From contig JALKBU010000454.1 in assembly GCA_023091735.1 (NCBI GenBank), positions 1 to 38,947 of the forward strand: a DNA stretch of 38,947 nucleotides, read 5' to 3'. Positions 36,101 through 38,947 of this stretch are shown here, piece after piece. Each line of letters opens with the position of its first letter. The stretch's first letter is position 1. The stretch is from Trichomonas tenax (Eukaryota > Parabasalia > Trichomonadida > Trichomonadidae). Made by a program: the position numbers and the translations under genes. The notes beneath the pieces were generated by a model that saw only the letters and a list, made by a program, of their open reading frames with translations, made no database searches and had not been told where the DNA came from.

Positions 36101-36664
36101 GACACGTTAACTTCTTTCTCAATTGCTGATAAGACCGGTGAAAAGGCAATGACAGCATTGACTTTCTTTGCTGTTGTCGCCGACTTCATCAAAGAAGATT
36201 CTAAGTGGGAGAACTTATTCGCTAACCTGAAGTTAGTTGCTGTTGAAATGCACAACGAAGTAAGAACACTCGCATGCGAGATTACTCTTGAAATCATTTT
36301 GAAGTACGGATGCTCATTGAAGAGATTTTCATCTAATTTAACAGAGCGACTCTTGCGCCAGATCTTACCAGAAGTCGTTCTCTCCGGCGGTGCTGCTGAG
36401 TTCCAGGCTACTCTTGTTAAAGAGATTTTCGAGCAAGAGTTCAATTTCAAGGACTCTTTCACACAGCGCCAGATTATTGTTTTCGTTATTTCCCTTATTA
36501 AGTTAGAAGGAATCCATCATGAGACAATTGATACTGCTCTTGATTGCTCTGCATCTTTCTTCAGAGGAAAGGCCGCCGATGGCGATATTGAGCAATTTGT
36601 TAATGAAACAAAAGGAATAGAAAGTTATCAGAAAAGACTGAGTGCTATTGTTAGTGCGAAGTAA
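33152..36664 (+). CDS. Sec7-domain Arf guanine-nucleotide exchange factor (BIG/ARFGEF type)
   Basis: A 1170-aa protein. Residues ~431-616 are a Sec7 domain: KQAKDIFTQGVLIFKENPKK, GLQFFIKNNVV, then FVIPGEGQMIDRIMEKF with the catalytic 'glutamic finger' at about E528, then LHTDAHHP (~567-574, compare NTDLHNP) and FIRNNRGI. All key elements for Arf nucleotide exchange are present. The N-terminal ~430 residues are helical and fit the DCB and HUS regions; the long helical C-terminus (HDS repeats) fits the large BIG1/BIG2/Sec7p class, which acts at the trans-Golgi. It is shorter than human BIG1. No PH domain is seen, arguing against the cytohesin class. It converges on the ARM-like gene with a 122-base gap. 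Confidence 0.9.
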   Translation: MSSPDLLIRAVLRHVRLLSDALALLSDSRIKAAIKAAEANIDEKLDTPKNLDLEIISEPFFIAIDVDFNKFALFMIEYLSTLFHASTVELFPNQKTTERAIKIISTMYKTKDDDIKIKTCKTITFILLSPCGRLFVHNHNMYSIIHSILRLFQTCQENSKALEVCEMTLHETMRVLIGCYDNLIEELTFDTVEELAKYTANALTLNSLQAIETMPSYPEYATPHDVDVTVAIRSLTNAVEKKMFDEKTTILALSTLNGILSSDFTYFAKPFFKDILNQDVRVAIIAAAFDPSFETAPFTAALVLTVWRRFSYKYAEGLNEILDSGLTIALSSPDYRFVRRACHVFRVLCNHPLIFVDSFVNFDCDQSGTFKNIFENSFNIIVKNAYPTTESHTLQRTALTTLSNILFKLCEFCQNPPKTRTPPSITKSIIAAKQAKDIFTQGVLIFKENPKKGLQFFIKNNVVANDPVEIGKFFFNSSNLPGSAVGEIIGTKTNIEILQSYVSCFDFTGLPFEHAFRKFLSSFVIPGEGQMIDRIMEKFGQHYYEQNPGVFSCADTVYVLAYSALMLHTDAHHPTIKKHMTLDEFIRNNRGIDNGKDLPKEFLEELYNGIRSEKIFVSQDSMPNINLINRQQRMEIYQQQCQATLAAARQHITGDKYQFHHVDSPLLLGPMLQRVWGPLCAALSISLEETDDQRIIDLCLSTMQSALKIAARCYVEDALQSLLDALAKFARLRYESDIQAPKNKQCAHALMQFVFEERENIKGAWSVFLDEVSAMESIKDSSPNVKEYLQKAEDLYKHSAQFDRESICEFVRAMSIVAVRETEENPPRFYMLKSMAEVALYNMDRERIVWNDIWIAITPNIVYAGSHKNAKIGTFAIDLMKSLAEKFLIKEETSAFHFQEHFLQPMLDIYYGASSQVVHKALIESIGKLVGVLHKSFHSGWTVILHILSEAAKGSARDEAFRTIQNVIVNYPEDIAPFTSEVLDTLTSFSIADKTGEKAMTALTFFAVVADFIKEDSKWENLFANLKLVAVEMHNEVRTLACEITLEIILKYGCSLKRFSSNLTERLLRQILPEVVLSGGAAEFQATLVKEIFEQEFNFKDSFTQRQIIVFVISLIKLEGIHHETIDTALDCSASFFRGKAADGDIEQFVNETKGIESYQKRLSAIVSAK

Positions 36665-36786
36665 TTATATCAATGATATTATATCAGAAATAATAGATAG
36701 TGATTTATATAGTTTATACCAACCAGAAAATTAATGTATAAAAAGAAATCTTTTTAACATCTATATTTACAAACAAATTACAATGA

Positions 36787-38325
36787 TCATTGATCTTCTT
36801 CTTCATCACCCAAAAGGTTGATCTTTAGTCTGCGAGCTGCCAGTTGAATAGGAAGCGAAGCTTCATCGATGTAATCATCAATCAAATTTTGAACGTCTAA
36901 TTCTTCAAAAGCCTGAACTAATTCTTGTCCTTTTCCACGATTGATGAACACATTACTTATAACTAATAATGCTGAGAGATAGAGAAGAACGTGATCTTCA
37001 TTTTGGTCTTCCAAAACTGAACAAATAAAATAGAAAATATCTTCTCGCTTATCAATTATTGATTCAACTATAGCAATCGTTGCAGCGTTGATAATATATG
37101 ATGCAATCGAAGCAATCATACATTTATGCGTGAAGTTCGGTTGACTGAAATCAAGGATCATCCAAAATATATTCCTACTTAAAATAAACGAAATTTCTTC
37201 ATCAGATTCGTGTTTTTGGATGCATTCACATAAAGTTTGCATTAAAGCTAATGTAACATTAATAGATTCAAGTGCCAATCCATTCATTTCCATGCCCATG
37301 TTTTTTCCAAATAATGTTTCGAGTGAATCAAACAATCCATACGTCCCAAACAAAAATCTCTCTTTTGAATTATGTCTAATGATATATGTAATGCATTGTG
37401 CTGCTTCGATGGCCACATTCAACTGAGTGGACCTCAGAGATTCCATTAAACCAGTTATTGCGTTATAATCTTTATATGGTGTGAAGCAATAATCTGGAAA
37501 ATAAGAAAAAGCGCGCTGTGCTGCTATAATTGCTATCAATCGAAGCTCCGGAAATGGGAAATACAGTGCTCTAATGATAATATCGCATATTCTCGGAATT
37601 TCAACATTAAAATCAAGACTATGATTACATTCAAGGATTGATGCAGCAAACTTAAGTAGCACAAGTCTCAGCTTGTGCAAATCATCATCTTCATGGAATC
37701 CTGACTCTCTTATAATATCCGCATATTCAGCAATTGTAAAATCTTGAAGTTGACTTTCCAAAGACATTAAAACTACCTGAATAGGTGATAAATTTCTTCC
37801 TATTGAGTCAATGTGTATTCTATCGAATAACTTTTGATAAATTTCATTAGAAGATTGCTTTGCTATATAATGAAATATCTTCACAATGCTACATGAAATC
37901 TTGTGGTCCATCGAATTAATCAATAATTCACAAAGAAGAGGGAAAATTCCATGATCAATGAAAAATGTGCAGCAAAACTCCGAAAACCCGGTCAATTTTC
38001 GAACAAGCTTCCATGCATTTGAAGAGACATCAGTATTTTCTGATGTTGTAAAATTTATTATATGATTTAAAATTTCTTCATTCTGAAACATACATGAAAC
38101 ATTGTGGTATTGCGATATCTGCATGCAAATATTTTGTAATCCATCCACAATGGTTTCTTCTAACTTTAGCATTTCAATATCCGAATTCATTTCAGCTTGT
38201 AATTCTTCAGGAATCACATCTTCTGGATTTTCTCTATCATGGCCAGGTGATAGAAACATAAATATGTTTTGTCTGTTTTGACGAATTTGATAAAGCGTTA
38301 TTTCAACACCTTTTTCGTCCTCCAT
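36787..38325 (-). CDS. ARM-like helical protein of unknown function
   Basis: The first ATG is at 38323-38325 (MEDEKGVEITLYQIRQNRQN), giving 512 aa; the frame is open four codons further, to a TTG. TTGACATTTTTT lies directly before the ATG. After an acidic ~70-residue N-terminus the chain is a series of helices with armadillo-like character (EILNHIINFTTSENTDVSSN, LNVAIEAAQCITYIIRH, LPIQLAARRLKINLL), ending in an acidic tail (GDEEEDQ). It is probably a protein-binding adaptor. Style and length are like those of the protein at 23955-25364, and they may be distant relatives. Confidence 0.75.
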   Translation of the reverse strand: MEDEKGVEITLYQIRQNRQNIFMFLSPGHDRENPEDVIPEELQAEMNSDIEMLKLEETIVDGLQNICMQISQYHNVSCMFQNEEILNHIINFTTSENTDVSSNAWKLVRKLTGFSEFCCTFFIDHGIFPLLCELLINSMDHKISCSIVKIFHYIAKQSSNEIYQKLFDRIHIDSIGRNLSPIQVVLMSLESQLQDFTIAEYADIIRESGFHEDDDLHKLRLVLLKFAASILECNHSLDFNVEIPRICDIIIRALYFPFPELRLIAIIAAQRAFSYFPDYCFTPYKDYNAITGLMESLRSTQLNVAIEAAQCITYIIRHNSKERFLFGTYGLFDSLETLFGKNMGMEMNGLALESINVTLALMQTLCECIQKHESDEEISFILSRNIFWMILDFSQPNFTHKCMIASIASYIINAATIAIVESIIDKREDIFYFICSVLEDQNEDHVLLYLSALLVISNVFINRGKGQELVQAFEELDVQNLIDDYIDEASLPIQLAARRLKINLLGDEEEDQ

Positions 38326-38350
38326 AAAAAATGTCAAAATTTACCAATTA

Positions 38351-38476
38351 TTACATGACAAATAAAAGTTTACACGCCAAAATCCAAATATTGACCTTTT
38401 TTTACATGTTAAATTTACACGACAAAAACTTTTTGTGGACAATAATTTACAAGTCAAAAACACATACATGTCAAAA
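38351..38476. promoter_or_regulatory. Cluster of six TTTACAHGNCAAAA motifs
   Basis: Six copies lie within 126 bases upstream of the ARM-like gene: TTACATGACAAA (38351), TTTACACGCCAAAA (38369), TTTACATGTTAAA (38401), TTTACACGACAAAAA (38414), TTTACAAGTCAAAAA (38446) and ATACATGTCAAAA (38464). All are in one orientation, with start-to-start spacings 18, 32, 13, 32 and 18. Likely binding sites of a regulator. Confidence 0.5.
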
Positions 38477-38733
38477 TTATAAGAGTTTTTGAGCGAAGTT
38501 AACAGACTTTGCGTGGTCCAAAGGATACAAAATATGGAACTACAGTGGACACAGTTGGGTCAGAATATATTCCATGACTCACATACCAAAGTTTTTTTCT
38601 AATATATTTTAAATAAACTTTGAAAATCCGGTTTTTGCGAGTTAAGATTAGGGCAATAATGTAGATCATAATAGTTTTACTTTTTCCAATATAACTAGCA
38701 ACATAATTTTCAATAATTTTTTTGAAAAATTAT

Positions 38734-38734
<1 letters not shown>

Positions 38735-38768
<34 letters not shown>

Positions 38769-38947
38769 ATTTTAAAAAAAAAAAAAAAAAAAAGGAAAAA
38801 AAATCAGTGAATTTTTTAAAATATGAGCGAATTGAAATATTAAAAAAAAAAAAAAAAAAAAAAAATAAAAATAAAAAAAAAGAAAAAAAAAGAGAAGGAC
38901 AAAAAAGTAGAAACCATGATCAGAACCGACAACAAACAAAAAAAAGA
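38735..38947. repeat. Poly-A-rich low-complexity tract at the window end
   Basis: Long A-runs broken by single other bases continue to the last base. No gene can be seen. This may be a true A-rich satellite or an unreliable contig end. Confidence 0.6.

Noticed and set aside
1..38947. CRISPR arrays, operons or ribosome-binding sites
   Set aside because: No regularly spaced direct repeats with spacers; gene types and leaders are eukaryotic, so bacterial signals do not apply.

Overview
The window looks like a piece of a parabasalid (trichomonad) nuclear genome, most likely Tritrichomonas/Trichomonas. The basis is long intron-free eukaryotic genes in AT-rich DNA, T- or A-rich leaders just before ATG, close-packed genes on both strands, eukaryotic families (proteasome, Sec7 GEF, importin-beta, ATG8, BTB, B-box/TLDc) in divergent forms, and decayed DNA transposons between genes. 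The genus is inference; nothing here proves it.

Layout. 0-4 kb: the 5' end of a proteasome beta-4-type subunit (minus, cut by the window edge), a coiled-coil protein (minus), a MORN-repeat protein (plus) and an unknown 288-aa protein (plus). 5-9.5 kb: a GAF-like/degenerate PDE-like protein (plus) converging on a BTB/POZ protein (minus). 9.5-14.3 kb: gene-poor accessory DNA with two decayed minus-strand genes and a TIR-bounded, TA-flanked pogo-like transposon whose transposase frame holds four stop codons. 14.3-17.8 kb: a 962-aa coiled-coil protein and a small three-TM protein. 17.8-20.6 kb: a second accessory island with decayed coding fragments, a duplicated hairpin pair, and a 1.2-kb non-autonomous TIR element packed with seven or more long imperfect hairpins arranged head to tail. 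20.8-31.8 kb: a HEAT-like protein with a degenerate Rap/RalGAP-like C-terminus, an ARM-like protein, ATG8, a B-box/TLDc protein and an importin-beta. 33.1-38.3 kb: a BIG-type Sec7 Arf-GEF converging on an ARM-like protein. The last ~200 bases are poly-A-rich low complexity.

Working together: the intact genes are mostly housekeeping or signalling functions (protein turnover, autophagy, nuclear transport, Golgi Arf activation, GTPase and cyclic-nucleotide-type signalling scaffolds). They do not form one pathway or operon.

Most unusual signal: the hairpin chain at 19354-20555. It has near-identical terminal inverted repeats with TA on both sides, no ORF, and successive stem-loops (25-48 bp stems) laid end to end. 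By hand count the mismatches inside the stems favour G-U wobble on the plus strand, which hints at a transcribed, structured (small-RNA-precursor-like) function rather than a simple MITE. Recurrent upstream motifs (TTTTACWTGACAAAA clusters, AAAAAGTGA, and a 16-mer shared by two genes) are reported as candidate promoter elements.
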